A stretch of 64,000 nt of DNA from Epiperipatus broadwayi (taxonomy: Eukaryota; Onychophora; Udeonychophora; Euonychophora; Peripatidae): NCBI GenBank assembly GCA_028023455.1, contig JAQFVV010000204.1, positions 821,501 through 885,500 on the forward strand. The letters are read 5' to 3'. This document shows, piece by piece, positions 46,651 to 58,456 of the stretch; position 1 is the first letter of the stretch, and each line of letters opens with the position of its first letter. The position numbers were made by a program, and so were the translations under genes. The notes beneath the pieces are model-generated. The model was not told the DNA's origin, made no database searches, and saw nothing but the letters and a program-made list of their open reading frames with translations.

Positions 46651-49207
46651 TATTACTATAATAAATGTAGTAGTTAAAATGCTTAATACATATAAAAGTA
46701 ATAATATTAATAATAATGAATCTACAGAAGTAATTTTTAGTTTTAGTTAATAAAGATTATTTCACTGTTCTTTTAAATACTTGCAAAAAAGTTGAAAAAA
46801 TTATTCAGAATATACATAAAAAAACTCTAAATATCTTTCATCTAAATCTATATGTTAGTATAATTAAATTATTTTTGCTATGATTTATTTTGAAATTATT
46901 TATAGAACAATAATATCATAAATGTTATTAAATTTAATATTAAAAAACAATTATTATGATTAAAATGTTAAGCGAAGTTTACAATATATATATATATATT
47001 GTTACAGAGCAGTCTGTATCTATCGCCGTTTATAAAGTCATTTAAAAATAATTTAAAAAGAGCATGTGTATTGACACACACACTCATTTGTCTTTAATAT
47101 TTTTTATTATTTAGTATATAAAGTTGATTTTAAAATAGTTTTCTGTTACCACTTTACAAGCAAGCATGTTGATTACATACCTATATCTTATTTTAATCAT
47201 TTCTAATTTAATTCTAAAAGTGGAGATTTAATTTTGTGTTGTTATTTTAGTTTAAAATAATCCCTGGTTGGAATTCCTAAATTACATTGAGTGGGAGATT
47301 GAGATTTGCCCTGCCCTAAGACATAGCATTAAACAACAAAGATAGTTTATGCAGGAAATTGAGTGTGGGTATAAATAACCCCAAAAATTTCATGGATTAT
47401 TTTAGAGAGCCTTGAACAAGCAAATAGTCTGTCAAAGTGATTGGTTCTTCTTTTTATTTCTAATATGCATTCTGATTAACCTGTTGAACTTTATACTGTT
47501 AGCAGTTTGGACATTTCAGTTTTGTTTATTTTAATTTGCCTTCACGATGTCAAAATACACTGCTATATGTATTGTAAACAACAATATGCATTGCTAATTT
47601 AAATAAGGACAAACCTCAGACTCTAAGCTGTTCTTTCATGATGCCATGAAACTCTAACATAAGCCGGATTCCCAATTTGCCTCAATACTTGCCACTGTCA
47701 TAAAGAGAAGTCACCTGAAATATAAACTTATTAAAAGTGCACACTCATCAAAAAACTATGTGAACTCTGCTTTACCATAAGGTAAACCTTTTATTATTCT
47801 TGCCAAGGTAAATAAACTGCATTTAATTAAATCTCCACTCAATCTAATGATAAGTGTAAAATATAAAGTTGTATTAATTATTTGAATTATTTAATATAAT
47901 ATTTATTACCTGTATGTCATTCTACTAGTATTTATAGTGTGTCTTCAAATCTTAGTTTTAAGATTCCAAGTTTGTTTCAATTTTTGTTTAACAGAGGGTG
48001 AATTGTGAGGTTATATTTTATATTAATATGTCTTCCATTTATTTCACTAACTATTTGTAAATGCTTTGGCAGTTTTTGTAATTTTTATATGCTCACCTGT
48101 CCTTAGTTGTTATCATAAGATAAGTAATTTTAAATATGTTTAGTTTGCATTTCTTGCAGATCTGAAATCTTTTGGTTGGTGATTTATTGTCTTTATTGTT
48201 CTGATTTTCTGAATATAGAGATTTCTTTCTAGATTACATAAGATCATAATCATATTTTTCTCTTGTCTTGCATGTGTGTTGACCCCAAATTGCTTTAAAG
48301 GTAGTATATTGGAGGGCTGTCCTACTGGAAATATGACATTCTTCTCTTGATGCATTATTCTGGGGCAAGAAATGCTCGCTGGTACCATTTCATTGATTTC
48401 CTGCAAGACTGTATATTTTCATATCTCTAAATCAGGAAACTAGACTTGTTGTTTTTTTGTAATTTTATAAATTGCCAGCAGAAAGATATTATTCTATCCA
48501 TTAGTTTTTTTATTTTTAGGTGAAAGAATTTTTCTGCCAAAGCGTTTAATGTTTTCATGTGTGCTGTACTCATGCGCACTCTCATATATATATATGCGTA
48601 TTTAAATCTAAGTCACTTTTGTATTCATGGCTAGATTGCTTTATTCTATTGTCCCAACACTATAAAATTTTCAGATTATTTAAACTCTTAATAAAATTTA
48701 CAAATTGTTTAAATTTACTTGGCTAACGTTTGTCTTAGTGCTTTTATTTTTCAATTGTCTAAACAATACTTAAGTTCTCTTGTTTCTCCCTGAATTTAGT
48801 TGGCACAAACCATCCTCCTCATCCATTTTGATCACAGTAAATAAATTTTCCATGTGATGTGATATACTGTGGCTTCTCCTTAAATGAAGTCAAGAATATC
48901 TCAGCAATTATGCCCAGATAAACCTGTTAGCCACTTTATTTTCCATTCCCTATTCTAAATTTTTCCATATTCTGCTCCATCCCATTTCCACAATATAATC
49001 TTTGTCAACTATATACATAGTTATCAGTGGTACCCTCTATGATCAGGATAGATTGAGTTTCCATTACAATATATATTACACTAATAATGGTGAGATTCCA
49101 CCCTTATTGTTAAAAAGAGGTTGCCTTGCTAACAGTCAAAAATTGCTGATTGTTATTGATATTGGGATTATTTAATTATTGACTAGGTTTTAATGATATG
49201 TATATAT
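46651..49207. other. No gene recognised
   Basis: A+T-rich DNA with (AT)n near 46,984-47,000. The minus ORF at 48,140-48,406 (88 codons) has mixed composition but no recognisable domain and no context; I leave it uncalled. Confidence 0.45.
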
Positions 49208-49592
49208 TGTACCAAAGTACATTGATATTAAAGTAATTGTATGAGTTCCATGTTTTAAAAATATAAAAATTTAATATTAAGGGAATTTTGCATTTAATAA
49301 AATAATCTATAAATGCTGTGTAAAATAATAAGTTGTTTAAAATAATAAGCTGTTTAAAATAAAAGATTTTTTTTTGTTTAAAAAAAGAAAAAAAAAACTT
49401 GTAATAAATAAATGATTTAATATTTTTTAAATGAATTTTTAATAAAATAATAAAGAGATTTTGTTTATTTTATAATAAATATATGTGCGTGTGTGTATGC
49501 AATTTTTAATAAAAAGTAGACGCTAGAAGCTGATTTTATTTCACAAAAGGAATACTGCTTCTAAAAATAAAGTTTTCCAATGTTTAAAAAAG

Positions 49593-49600
49593 TATAAATA
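49593..49600 (+). promoter_or_regulatory. TATA box of the LTR
   Basis: TATAAATA, conserved in the 3' LTR (near 55,530). A TTCATTCTTTTTCGGAC stretch 20-35 bp downstream is also conserved and is the probable transcription start region. Confidence 0.6.
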
Positions 49601-49918
49601 GCTCAAATTTTGTTCATTCTTTTTCGGACTTTCTCATTTTAATAAAATATTTTTGAAGTAATATTTCCAAAAATGATGCATTGTTAAAAACCAATGTATT
49701 TGCAGTTGACTGAAAAGCCGCTCTCTATGCATCTAAGATCTGTGGTTAGTTCAGAAGGTAATCATGTTAAAATAGACTACACAGACAGAGGAGTGCGAGA
49801 ATGCCAAACCAGCCACAGAAATCATAACAAGTCACAGGATCCACGAAGGATTCAATTTAACTGGACATTGATGAGTTCAGAGATAATTCCATTATACTGT
49901 TTCTGTCATATTTAAAAA

Positions 49919-49928
49919 CCTAGGTAAT
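49919..49928 (+). promoter_or_regulatory. Conserved splice-donor-like site in the LTR
   Basis: CCTAG|GTAATT about 330 bp after the TATA box. The same site occurs in the 3' LTR, in the solo LTR (CCTAG|GTAAC, minus strand near 40,951-40,960) and in the LTR at 35,280, though much of the LTR sequence around it differs. It suggests a spliced leader exon in the element's transcripts. Confidence 0.5.
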
Positions 49929-50987
49929 TATTTGACTTTGATATATAAACATTCCGATTTCCTTTAAAAATAAAGATAGACTTTATTAAGAAAACTTTGA
50001 ACTTTTTGAATTAAACTTAAAAAAAAGAATAAACTTTAAACTTCAAAAGATAATATTTGAAATAATAAAATAAGTAAAAGCAGCTTCTATTAAATAATAT
50101 TTTTTGGCATGCACATATGTGTGATTTGATTTTAAACTTAAACTTTTAAAAAAAAAATAATAAAATATGATGTAACATGTATAATTTATTTGCTCAACTA
50201 ATATATTAAAATGCTTATTTTAATCTTTAAAAAAAGAAGTGTATGTGTGTTTCATTATAAGATAAAACGATGCATTTATTTCAAAATAATAAAGTAAAAC
50301 ATTTAAATTATTTTTCTTAAAATATTTATGTTTATTCTGATGCATGCAGGTAAGTATAGATGTTTATTTCCTTAATAAGAGTAGGAGGGAAAAATCCAAT
50401 CATTAATAATAGTATTTTAGAAAAGATTCACTAAGTTAAATCTATAAATGTTTAGCATTCAGTATAATGTTGTTATTATTAGTTTGAAAGGAGTGAAGTA
50501 TTATTTAGAATGGTTCAGGGAAAAATTATTTTAGTTTTAGTAAATAGTAGTAGTTTAGAACAGGCGGGCATTTAAGGTACCTTTTGTTTGTTTACTAGTG
50601 GGAGATTGGAAGTGACTGAGCTAGCGGACATTTCAGGCACCAAATTATACTGATCATATGGACATGCTAATTCTAAAGTAATTAGCTGGTGCCTAAGGGA
50701 TTTTCTTTCTTCTTTTAAAAATAACAATAAAGTGTTTATTTTATCGGTATATATTTTGGTAGTTGAGTGTAGAATGTTATTAATGTTTCGCTATTGATGA
50801 TATTTGACACTTTGCCTGAAAACCAACCATTTTTCTGAAAGGGAAATTTAGGAGGACAAAAATATAAAAAATATTAGTTAATATTTTATTTGTCGATGCT
50901 TAGTGTTTGTGGTTTCCCGTAGTTTAATAGTTTAAATTATAAGTAGTAGTTTTTTTTTCATTGTTGTTCGGAGGAGGTTGGTTTATT

Positions 50988-51006
50988 TGGCATGTCAATG
51001 TGGCGT
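50988..51006 (+). other. Primer-binding site
   Basis: TGGCATGTCAATGTGGCG starts two bases after the LTR, with the same TGGCATG start and spacing as at 35,995. Confidence 0.6.
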
Positions 51007-51272
51007 GAAACTATATGTTTCGAGTGGAAGAACCGACAGAAGTTGTAATTTTGGTGTATGATTAAAGGGGATTTTCATGGACATTAAAATGTGGACGTTA
51101 AAATGTGGAAGTGTAATCCTTAAGATAAAAAAAGCACTCCCAATGAGGAAGATAGATGAATATGAGGCATAAAATTAGAGCTTAGAGGGTGGGAGTTGAT
51201 TGCACCTATGTTTTGAAATACAGGAAAAAAAATTTTTTTACATTGGATGAAGTTAAATAAATTGTTGGTGAA

Positions 51273-52193
51273 ATGGAAACAGTAAGCCGGGTTATAAAGA
51301 TAAGAATTTTTTCAGGGAAAAGAGGGGAAATACTGAATAGACATTTAGAGAGTTTGGAGTGTTTTTTTTCCTGTAGTGTATTTAATGAAACAGTTAAGGT
51401 TAATATAGCCATTAGTTATATACAGGATGAGGCTGAAGTTTGGTGGGAGTCAATGGGAGTAAAACCAACGAGTTTTGAGTAGTACAAATGAGCATTACTG
51501 GCCAGTTATTGGGAGGAGGAGTGTCAGGATGTTGTTAAACGACAGGTATAACAAGATAAATGGTGGACAGGGGAGACATTGTGCACATTTTTCCACAGAC
51601 AAGTAGCGAAACTGAGAATAGTTACAGCATATAATTTGTCTGAGCAGCAAATTTTAAGAATAGTGAGGAGAGGTTTTTTAGAGGATATTCAACAAATAAT
51701 AATGGTAAAGGACACTATAGAACAGACTGCAGAGATACTTATGACAATGGATAATATTAGGACATGTGTAGAAAATCGGAATAAAGAAAGGAAGGCTGAG
51801 AATACGTATGGGCAAGTAGCAAACTTGACACAGAATGAAGAGAAGGAAGAGTTGAGGGTGGCATCTTATTCCTGCCCAAAAATCAAAGTAAAAATAGAAG
51901 GAAGAATTGTAGACATGTTGTTTGATTCAGGGAGTCAGGTATCAGTGATTTCACAAAAAATTTTCGATGAAATAAGTCGGAGTAATTTGAAACAAAAAAC
52001 TTGCATTAAAGAATGTATATGTAATGTTGGCAAATGGGAAAAGAGCCAAACTAGCATTGAAACAAGCTTGGATATAGCTGGGAAGATATATAATCACATT
52101 ATGTTGGTTTTAGAGGGATTGATATATGATGCTATCTTGGGGTCAGATTTTATATGTGAAGTTGGGTGCATGTTAGATTATGAAAACCGATAG
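51273..52193 (+). pseudogene. Gypsy gag and protease, one frame with internal stops
   Basis: A single reading frame from 51,273 to the stop at 52,193, broken by in-frame stops at about 51,480, 51,489 and 51,549. The first part shows retrotransposon Gag features: a RHLESLECFF segment, then SYIQDEAEVWWESM (the usual A-x-x-WW block) and LLASYWEEE. The second part, open from 51,579, continues with LSEQQILRIVRRGF and then a retropepsin domain with FDSGSQVSVIS (active-site D-S-G) and GLIYDAILGSDF, the typical late protease motif (I-LG-D). Gag coats element RNA and the protease cleaves the polyprotein. No CCHC zinc knuckle was found between them. Pol continues in another frame. Confidence 0.8.
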
Positions 52194-52294
52194 GTAAAAA
52201 TTAATAAGATGGAAATTCCATTTAATGTGTGTGACATAAAAATGTTAAGGCGGAGTATGATGTAGAAAGTGCAGGAATAGAAATAGAGGAAAAG

Positions 52295-53403
52295 GTGTTG
52301 GAAGATGAACTAGGAAATGAGGATGGAAAACAGTTGAAAGAATTGTTGGTTATGTATGGAAGTTTATTTTCAGAAGTACCTGGAGTAATAGAGGGATATG
52401 GGTATCAGATAAAACTTATGGAGAATCAACCATATCAAGCTCGAACATATCCTATATCATATCAATATAGAAGTGCAGTGGAGGAACAACTAGAGCATAT
52501 GTTAAAATTGGGAATTATTTCAAAATGCTCATCTCCATATAATAACCCGCTAGTGACAGTAAAAAAATGGGTCTATTCGTTTGTGTTTAGATGCAAGGCA
52601 GTTAAATAAAATCACAGTGTTAGATACGAATGCACCACCACCTATAAGTGAATTATTAATGAAGTTTCATAAAAAAATATATTTTCAACTTTTGATTTAA
52701 CGGCCAGTTATTGGCAGGTCAAGCTGCATCCTGAGAACCAGAAATACGCTGCTTTCTGGTATAATGGACGAGCGTATAATTTTAATCGAATTCCTTTCAG
52801 TTTAAAAAATAGTGGAGCAGGATTAATGCAATGCCTTGATCAAATATTATCCAATAAAATTAAAAGCTGGATTACATATACATGGATGATATCATTTTAG
52901 CATCAGAAAGTGTGGAAGAACATTTCAAACATTTGAAATTGTTATTTGATGAATGTAAAAATAAAGGAATTAAATGAAATTTAGGTAAAAGCCATTTAAT
53001 GACTACAGAAGTTAAATTCTTGGGACACATAATTAGTGAACAAGGAATATCTCCAAATCCAGAGAAAATTCAAGCTATACAAAACTTTCCCAGGCCAACG
53101 AAGAAGAAAGAAATCAAGTCTTTTCTTGGGTTGTGTAATTTTTTCAATCGGTTTTATAAAAAATTTTCCTTGGATATGGAGCCTTTGTTGCAGTTATTTA
53201 GGAAAGATAAAAAATGGGCGTGGGAAGAGCAACAAGAGTGCAGTTTTGAAAATGTAAAAAAAGGTTTTTTAAGAGAAGTTATGTTGACATATCCAGACTT
53301 TGATAAACCATTTGTAGTACAAATGGATAGTACTGGAATCGGATTGGGGCTACATTATCTCAGATGCAAGATAATGGGAAGTATGGGGTGCTTTTCTTTG
53401 TAA
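52295..53403 (+). pseudogene. Gypsy reverse transcriptase, with start of RNase H
   Basis: Two long open pieces (52,295-52,609 and 52,999-53,403) joined by frameshifted sequence. In order: LFSEVPGVIEGYGYQI, RTYPISYQYRSAVEEQLEHM, LGIISKCSSPYNNPLVTVKK; then in other frames CLDARQLN, the motif A block FDLTASYWQ (52,690-52,716), FSLKNSGAG and the catalytic YMDD (52,879-52,890); then EVKFLGHIISEQGI, KEIKSFLGLCNFFNRF and the start of RNase H with FVVQMDSTGIGLG, where the usual D-A-S is D-S-T. It would copy element RNA into DNA. At least three frameshifts or stops make it inactive. Confidence 0.85.
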
Positions 53404-53690
53404 GTCATTTATTAAATAAGCCAGAGAAAAATTATACCATAACTGAGAGAGAGGCTTTAGAGATTGTGTGAGCTTTTAAAAAATTTAGGCAATATTTGGT
53501 AGGATCACAGGTGGTAGTGATCACTGATCACGGGAGCCTTGAGTTTCTCAATCATAGTTTCTTACAAATAGTAAATTGATTCGATGGACTCAGAGTTCGA
53601 TTATAGGATACAGTATTGTCCAGGCAAAGACAATATGGTGGCAGATGCTTTAAGTCGATACCTGATAAAACACCAGACATGACATTTAAA
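53385..53690 (+). pseudogene. Gypsy RNase H region
   Basis: Reads FFVSHLLNKPEKNYTITERE and ALEIV, then AFKKFRQYLVGSQVVVITDH, the standard gypsy RNase H sequence with E in the TERE block and D in the TDH block. It is in a different frame from the preceding piece and contains a stop. A DALSRY-like end is seen near 53,644-53,662 (gcagatgctttaagtcga). Confidence 0.75.
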
Positions 53691-53700
53691 TTGTAATAAT

Positions 53701-54935
53701 GTGTATATAGCAACAGCAGAAATATGTCAAGGCAAAAAGATGGAATGTGGTTTGAAAAGGTTAAGAGAGTTACAAGAAAAAGATGCAGAATGTAAACAAA
53801 TAATATACTATTTGTGTCATCAATCTGTGAGTAAACATATAAACAATACTCTATGGAAAGATAGGAAACTATTGTTTAAAAGATGGGCTTTTTCTGCATA
53901 AAGTAAAAGATAGTAAAGATACACGAATTGTTTTGTCAATAGTTATGGAGAAACAGATGATTAAGTACATACATGAAAAGTACAGACATTATGGGGCAAG
54001 TAAAATTGAAGAATGGATAAATAATTGGTTTTATTGGCCGAGTATGTGTAGGAGTGTCTTAAACATCATTGAGGGGTGTATAGTGTGTGCAAAAACCAAA
54101 CCCCCTAATATATCAAATACGGGACTTTTGTGACCAATATACACATATCAGCCAAATAGTTTATTAGCAATAGATTTTATGGACCATTACCTCAATTTAA
54201 TCGAAAGAAATATCTGTTTGTGACTTATGATGTTTTTTCTAAGTTTGTGGCTATTTATCCGGTGGCACAGGCAAACAGACTATAAGGGTCCTTGAACATC
54301 AACATTTTCGAGATGTGGGAATCCCAAGACAAATAATGTCAAATCATGGAACACCTTTTATGTCTGATGAATGGAAAAGATGGACAGAGTGTCATAAGAT
54401 AAGACATATACTTACTTCAATTTATAATCCGCAGTCCAACCTGTGCGAACGAGTAATGAGAGAACTGGGACATTTATTTCATGTGTATTTACAGAATAGT
54501 CATCGTGGATGGGTGAAGGAGGCAATGAGAATAGCTGACATGATAAATTGGTCAAAGAATGAATTGACAGGATTCGAGCCTATTAGACTTCATCAAGGAA
54601 AGAATATTCCATATCCGTTCAAAACTATTTTACCGGTTAAAGCACAATATATTACAGGAAAAAAGATGTTGTTAAGGCACACTATAGGCTTAGAAAGATG
54701 GGTAGTGTAAGGCAAAAGAGACAAGGGAAGGTTAGATATGTGTTTAGGTTGGGATATGATGTTATGGTAAGGATAAATCCAGTAAGTCATCCGGAGAAAG
54801 GAATATATAAAAAATTTCAGCCAATATATGATGGGCCAAGTATATGGAAATAATGCATTTGAAATTGCTCAAGGGTCAGAGAAAAAAGGAACGTTCAATG
54901 CTCGATCTTTACAATTACTTAAAAAAAATTAATAA
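53701..54935 (+). pseudogene. Gypsy integrase, second catalytic Asp replaced
   Basis: The N-terminal zinc-binding domain is seen at 53,950-54,105: IHEKYRHYGASKIEEW, then CIVCAKTK (H-H-C-C). The core follows in pieces: AIDFM with the first catalytic Asp (54,173-54,175) and FVTYDVFSKFVAIYPV; after a frameshift IMSNHGTPF, where the usual S-D-x-G reads S-N-H-G, so the second catalytic Asp is Asn (54,342-54,344); then YNPQSNLCERVMREL with the catalytic Glu at 54,447-54,449. TGFEPIRLHQGKN and, in another frame, RYVFRLGYDVMVRI and a GTFNARSLQLLKK ending near 54,931 complete the C-terminal part. Frameshifts and the lost Asp show it cannot insert DNA. No chromodomain is recognised. Confidence 0.8.
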
Positions 54936-55082
54936 ATAAATACATTTATAATGGGATGGGGTTTATAGTAAATAAATAAGAATATGCGCATACAGTTAAA
55001 CAAATGTGAAGTAAATAAAATTAGATTGTTTATAAGTTTAAATTCTGAGAAAACTAAAATGCTCAGAATGATATTTTAGTTT

Positions 55083-55102
55083 CAGAGGAGGGACGGAGAT
55101 AA
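55083..55102 (+). other. Polypurine tract
   Basis: CAGAGGAGGGACGGAGATAA directly before the 3' LTR. Confidence 0.7.
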
Positions 55103-56905
55103 TGTACCAAAGTACATTGATATTAAAGTAATTGTATGAGTCCCATGTTTTAAAAATATAAAAATTTAATATTAAGTGAATAAAATGTAAAAAATCTAAA
55201 AAGCAGGGGAGGGGGAATTTTGTATTTAATAAAATAATCTGTAAATGTTGTGTAAAATAATAAGTTGTTTAAATAATAAGCTGTTTAAAATAAAAGATTT
55301 TTTTTTGTTTAAAAGAAGAAAAAAACTTGTAATAAATAAATGATTTAATATTTTTTAAATGAATTTTTAATAAAATAATAAAGAGATTTCGTTTTATCTT
55401 ATAATAAATAAATAAATATGTGTGCGTGTGTGTATGCAATTTTTAATAAAAAGTAGATGCTAAAAGCTGATTTTATTTCACAAGAAGAATGCTTCTGCTA
55501 GAAATAAAGTTTTCCATTGTTTAAAAAAGTATAAATAGCTCAAATTTTGTTCATTCTTTTTCGGACCTTTCTCATTTTAATAAAATATTTTTGAAGTAAT
55601 ATTTCCAAAAATGATGCATTGTTAAAAAACAACGTATTTGCAGTTGACTGAAAAGCCGCTCTCCATGCATCTAAGATCTGTGATTAGTTCAGAAGGTAAT
55701 CATGTTAAAATAGACTACATGGACAGTGGAGTATGGGAACACCAAACCAGCCACGGAAATCATAACAAGTCACAGGATCCTCGAAGGAATCAATTTAACT
55801 GGATGTCGATGAGTTTAGAGATAATTCCATTATACTGTTTCTGTCATTTTTAAAAACCTAGGTAATTATTTGACTTTGATATATAAACATTCCAATTTCC
55901 TTTAAAAATAAAGATAGACTTTATTAAGAAAACTTTGAACTTTTTGAATTAAACTTAAAAAAAAGAATAAACTTTAAACTTCAAAAGATAATATTTGAAT
56001 TAATAAAATAAGTAAAAGCAGCTTCTATTAAATAATATTTTTGGCATGCATGTATGTGTGATTTGATTTCAAACTTAAACTTTAAAAAAAAAATGATGTA
56101 ATGTGTATAATTTATTTGCTCAACTAATACATTAAAATGCTTATTTTAATTTTTAAAAAAAGAAGTGTATGTGTGTTTCATTATAAGATAAAACGATGCA
56201 TTTATTTTAAAATAATAAAGTAAAACATTTAAATTATTTTTCTTAAAATATTTATGTTTATTCTGAAGTGTGAAGGTAAGTATAGATATTTATTTCTTTA
56301 ATAAGAGTAGGAGGGAAAAATCCAATCATTAATAATAGTATTTTAGAAAAGATTCACTAAGTTAAACTATAAATGTTTAACATTCAGTATAATGTTGTTA
56401 TTATTAGTTTTAAAGGAGTGAAGTATTATTTAGAATGGTTCGGGGGAAAATTATTTTAGTTTTAGTAAATAGTAGCAGTTTAGAACAGGCAGGCATTTAA
56501 GGTACCTTTTGTTTGTTTATTAGTAGGTGATTGGAAGCGACTGAGCTAGTGGACATTTCAGGCACCGAATTATACTGATCAGATGGACATGCTAATTCTA
56601 AAGTAATTATCTGGCACCTAAGGGATTTTCTTTCTTTTTTTAAAAATAATAATAAAGTGTTTATTTGATCGGTATATATTTTGGTAGTTGAGGGTTGAAA
56701 GTTATTAATGGTTCGCTATTGATGATATTTGACACTTTGCCTGAAAACCAACCATTTTTCTGAAAGGGAAATTTAGGAGGACAAAAATATAAAAAATATT
56801 AGTTAATATTTTATTTGTCGATGCTTAGTGTTATGCCTTCCTGTAGTTTAAAAGATTAAATTATAAGTAGTAGTTTTTTTTTGTTGTTTGGAGGAGGTTG
56901 GTTTA
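55103..56905 (+). repeat. 3' LTR of the gypsy-type element
   Basis: Direct repeat of the 5' LTR with scattered substitutions and small indels; it carries about 25 extra bp near 55,180-55,220 (AAGCAGGGGAGGGGG). Same TGTACC start and GGTTTA end. LTR difference of several per cent by eye means that the insertion is not recent. Confidence 0.85.
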
Positions 56906-57082
56906 ATATATATTTGGATAGTTAGTTGCTTGGAAGATTATGTGATGTCTGAGGACTAAAAATGAAAAGAAGCTTCTATCTAGAAATCTTTCATTCTCAT
57001 ATTATCACTTTATCTAAACATTAAGGCACACAGGATTATATATATATATATATATATGCTTGAGTTGGTTTTTTAAATCTAA

Positions 57083-57140
57083 TGTCCCAACTCCTCACTG
57101 AAGAGACCCATAGGTCGAAACCGGTCTGGGGATGGGGACA
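57083..57140 (+). ncRNA. Canonical type I hammerhead self-cleaving ribozyme
   Basis: Every conserved core position is present. Helix I 5' strand TGTCCCAACTCCTCA (57,083-57,097), core CTGAAGA (57,098-57,104), stem II GACC/GGTC (57,105-57,108 and 57,113-57,116) with loop CATA, core GAAA (57,117-57,120), then CCGGTC with predicted cleavage after C57126, then helix I 3' strand TGGGGATGGGGACA (57,127-57,140). Helix I has six inner pairs (one G-U), an internal loop (CAA/TG) and six outer pairs, the arrangement that supports loop-loop contacts in natural hammerheads. Helix III is only ACC/GGT with no loop, so a single copy can hardly fold; such minimal hammerheads are known to work as dimers. No second copy of this exact motif is nearby. 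(AT)n tracts flank the ~200-bp region holding it. Confidence 0.85.
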
Positions 57141-57387
57141 ATCCAAGATAAAAATGATTTGAATGTCTTCTCTTGTAGTAGCATTTATCATAAATAAAAA
57201 AAAAAGCTTGTTTAGAGCTATTAGCACGCTCTTAATTTTATATATATATATATAAACAAGTTATACATTTCATAACTTGCTATAGCTTGCATTTTATGTT
57301 ACTAGATGGAGCTTTACCAATAGCCCACTATCAAGCATAGCTTACATAAACACTGAGAGAGATAGAATTAAATATCTGTTTCACAAT

Positions 57388-57451
57388 GTCTCCAACCTTT
57401 AAACCGTGGTTTCGAGCTAATTGGCTCACATAAGTAAAAGGTAGGAAGACC
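57388..57451 (-). ncRNA. Hammerhead-like motif, 407-bp family, copy 1 (mutated)
   Basis: Minus strand: helix I strands as in copy 2, core CTTATGT in place of CTGANGA, stem II GAGC/GCTC with loop CAATTA, intact GAAA, helix III ACC-AC-GGT. Two core changes; expected inactive. Confidence 0.6.
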
Positions 57452-58034
57452 AGAATCTAGATTCAAACTCCAACTCTACTAAACAGCATTTATGAAACTT
57501 ATATCTATCAGTTGGAAAGCACAAAATTTTCAGATACATAAATATCTTCAAATCCAGTCAAGCAAACTAGATAGCTATATGGGTCTAAATTCAGTTCAGT
57601 TTCACCATATAGTAAAAGCCTTTGCAATCTATATCATTGCAAAAAACCTTCATGGGTGGATTTATGATAAATAAAACAAGTTATACATTTCATAACTTGC
57701 TATAGCTTGAATTTTATGTTACTCTGTGTTTATGTAAAATAAGCTTGATAATGGTCTATTGGTAAAGCTCCACCTAGTAACATAAAATGCAGGCTATAGC
57801 AAGTTACAAAATGTATTGTTTTGTTTATTATAAATACACCCTTGAAGGTTTTTGCAATAATGTAGATTACAGAGGCTTTTACTATATGGTGAAACTGATC
57901 TGAATTCATACCCATATAGCTATCTAGTTTGTTTGACTGGATTTGAAGATATTTATGTATCTGAAAAATTTATGCTTTCAAACTGATAGAAATAAGTTTC
58001 ATAAATGCTGTTTAGTAGTTTAGATCTAGTTTAT

Positions 58035-58098
58035 GGTCTTCCTAACCTTTACTGATGTGAGCCAATTAGTTCAAAACCATGGTTTAAAGGTTGGAGAC
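58035..58098 (+). ncRNA. Hammerhead-like motif, 407-bp family, copy 2
   Basis: Helix I 5' strand 58,035-58,051 ending AACCTTTA pairs over eight bases with TAAAGGTT (58,085-58,092), and more outer pairs follow after a bulge. Core CTGATGT (58,052-58,058), stem II GAGC/GTTC, AAAA in place of GAAA, helix III ACC-AT-GGT. The architecture is clearly hammerhead, but position A9 is T and G12 is A, so activity is doubtful. Confidence 0.65.
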
Positions 58099-58456
58099 AA
58101 TTTGAAAGAGATATTTCATTCTATCTCTCTCAGTGTTTGTGTAAACTAAGCTTGATAGTGGGCTATTGCTAAAGCTCCATTTACTAACATAAAATGCAAG
58201 CTATAGCAAGTTACAAAATGTATAACTTGTTTTGTTTATCATAAATACACCCTTAAAGGTATTTGCAATGATATAGATTGCAGAGGCTTTTACTATATGG
58301 TGAAACTGAACTGAATTCAGACCCATAAATGCTGTTTAGTTGAGTTTGACTGGATTTGAAGATATTTACGTATCTGAACATTTTGTGCTTTCAAACTGAA
58401 CTGAATTCAGACCCATAAATGCTGTTTAGTTGAGTTGGAGTTTGTATCTAGTTTCT

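Larger units (their letters stand above)
49208..50985 (+). repeat. 5' LTR of the gypsy-type element
   Basis: Begins TGTACCAAAGTACATTG; ends GGAGGAGGTTGGTTTA just before the primer-binding site, so the 3' terminus is TA rather than CA. TATAAATA at 49,593-49,600 and a splice-donor-like CCTAG|GTAA at 49,919-49,926 are seen. A 73-codon ORF (49,694-49,915) between them has an open counterpart in the 3' LTR (55,638-55,853), but the two LTRs are copies of one another, so this is weak evidence of a protein. Confidence 0.85.
49208..56905 (+). mobile_element. Ty3/gypsy-type LTR retrotransposon, complete layout, inactivated
   Basis: 5' LTR, primer-binding site, gag-protease, reverse transcriptase, RNase H, integrase, polypurine tract and 3' LTR are present in the gypsy order. 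Gag and pol are broken by stops and frameshifts, and one integrase catalytic residue is changed. No envelope gene is seen between integrase and the 3' LTR. The flanks are AT-rich (TATAT before, ATATA after), compatible with but not proving a short target duplication. At about 1.8 kb the LTRs are long for this group. Confidence 0.9.

Noticed and set aside
48140-48406. 88-codon minus ORF
   Set aside because: Mixed composition but no domain, start context or neighbouring support; random ORFs of this size are expected in 64 kb.
49694-49915. 73-codon ORF in the LTR with an open counterpart at 55,638-55,853
   Set aside because: The two LTRs are duplicates of each other, so shared openness says little; the related solo LTR does not keep the frame. 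Retained only as a remark.
57492-57915. ORFs at 57,492 (plus) and 57,730 (minus) sharing a VQFHHIVKA/DQFHHIVKA-like segment
   Set aside because: They are the same segment of the inverted 407-bp repeat read from its two copies.
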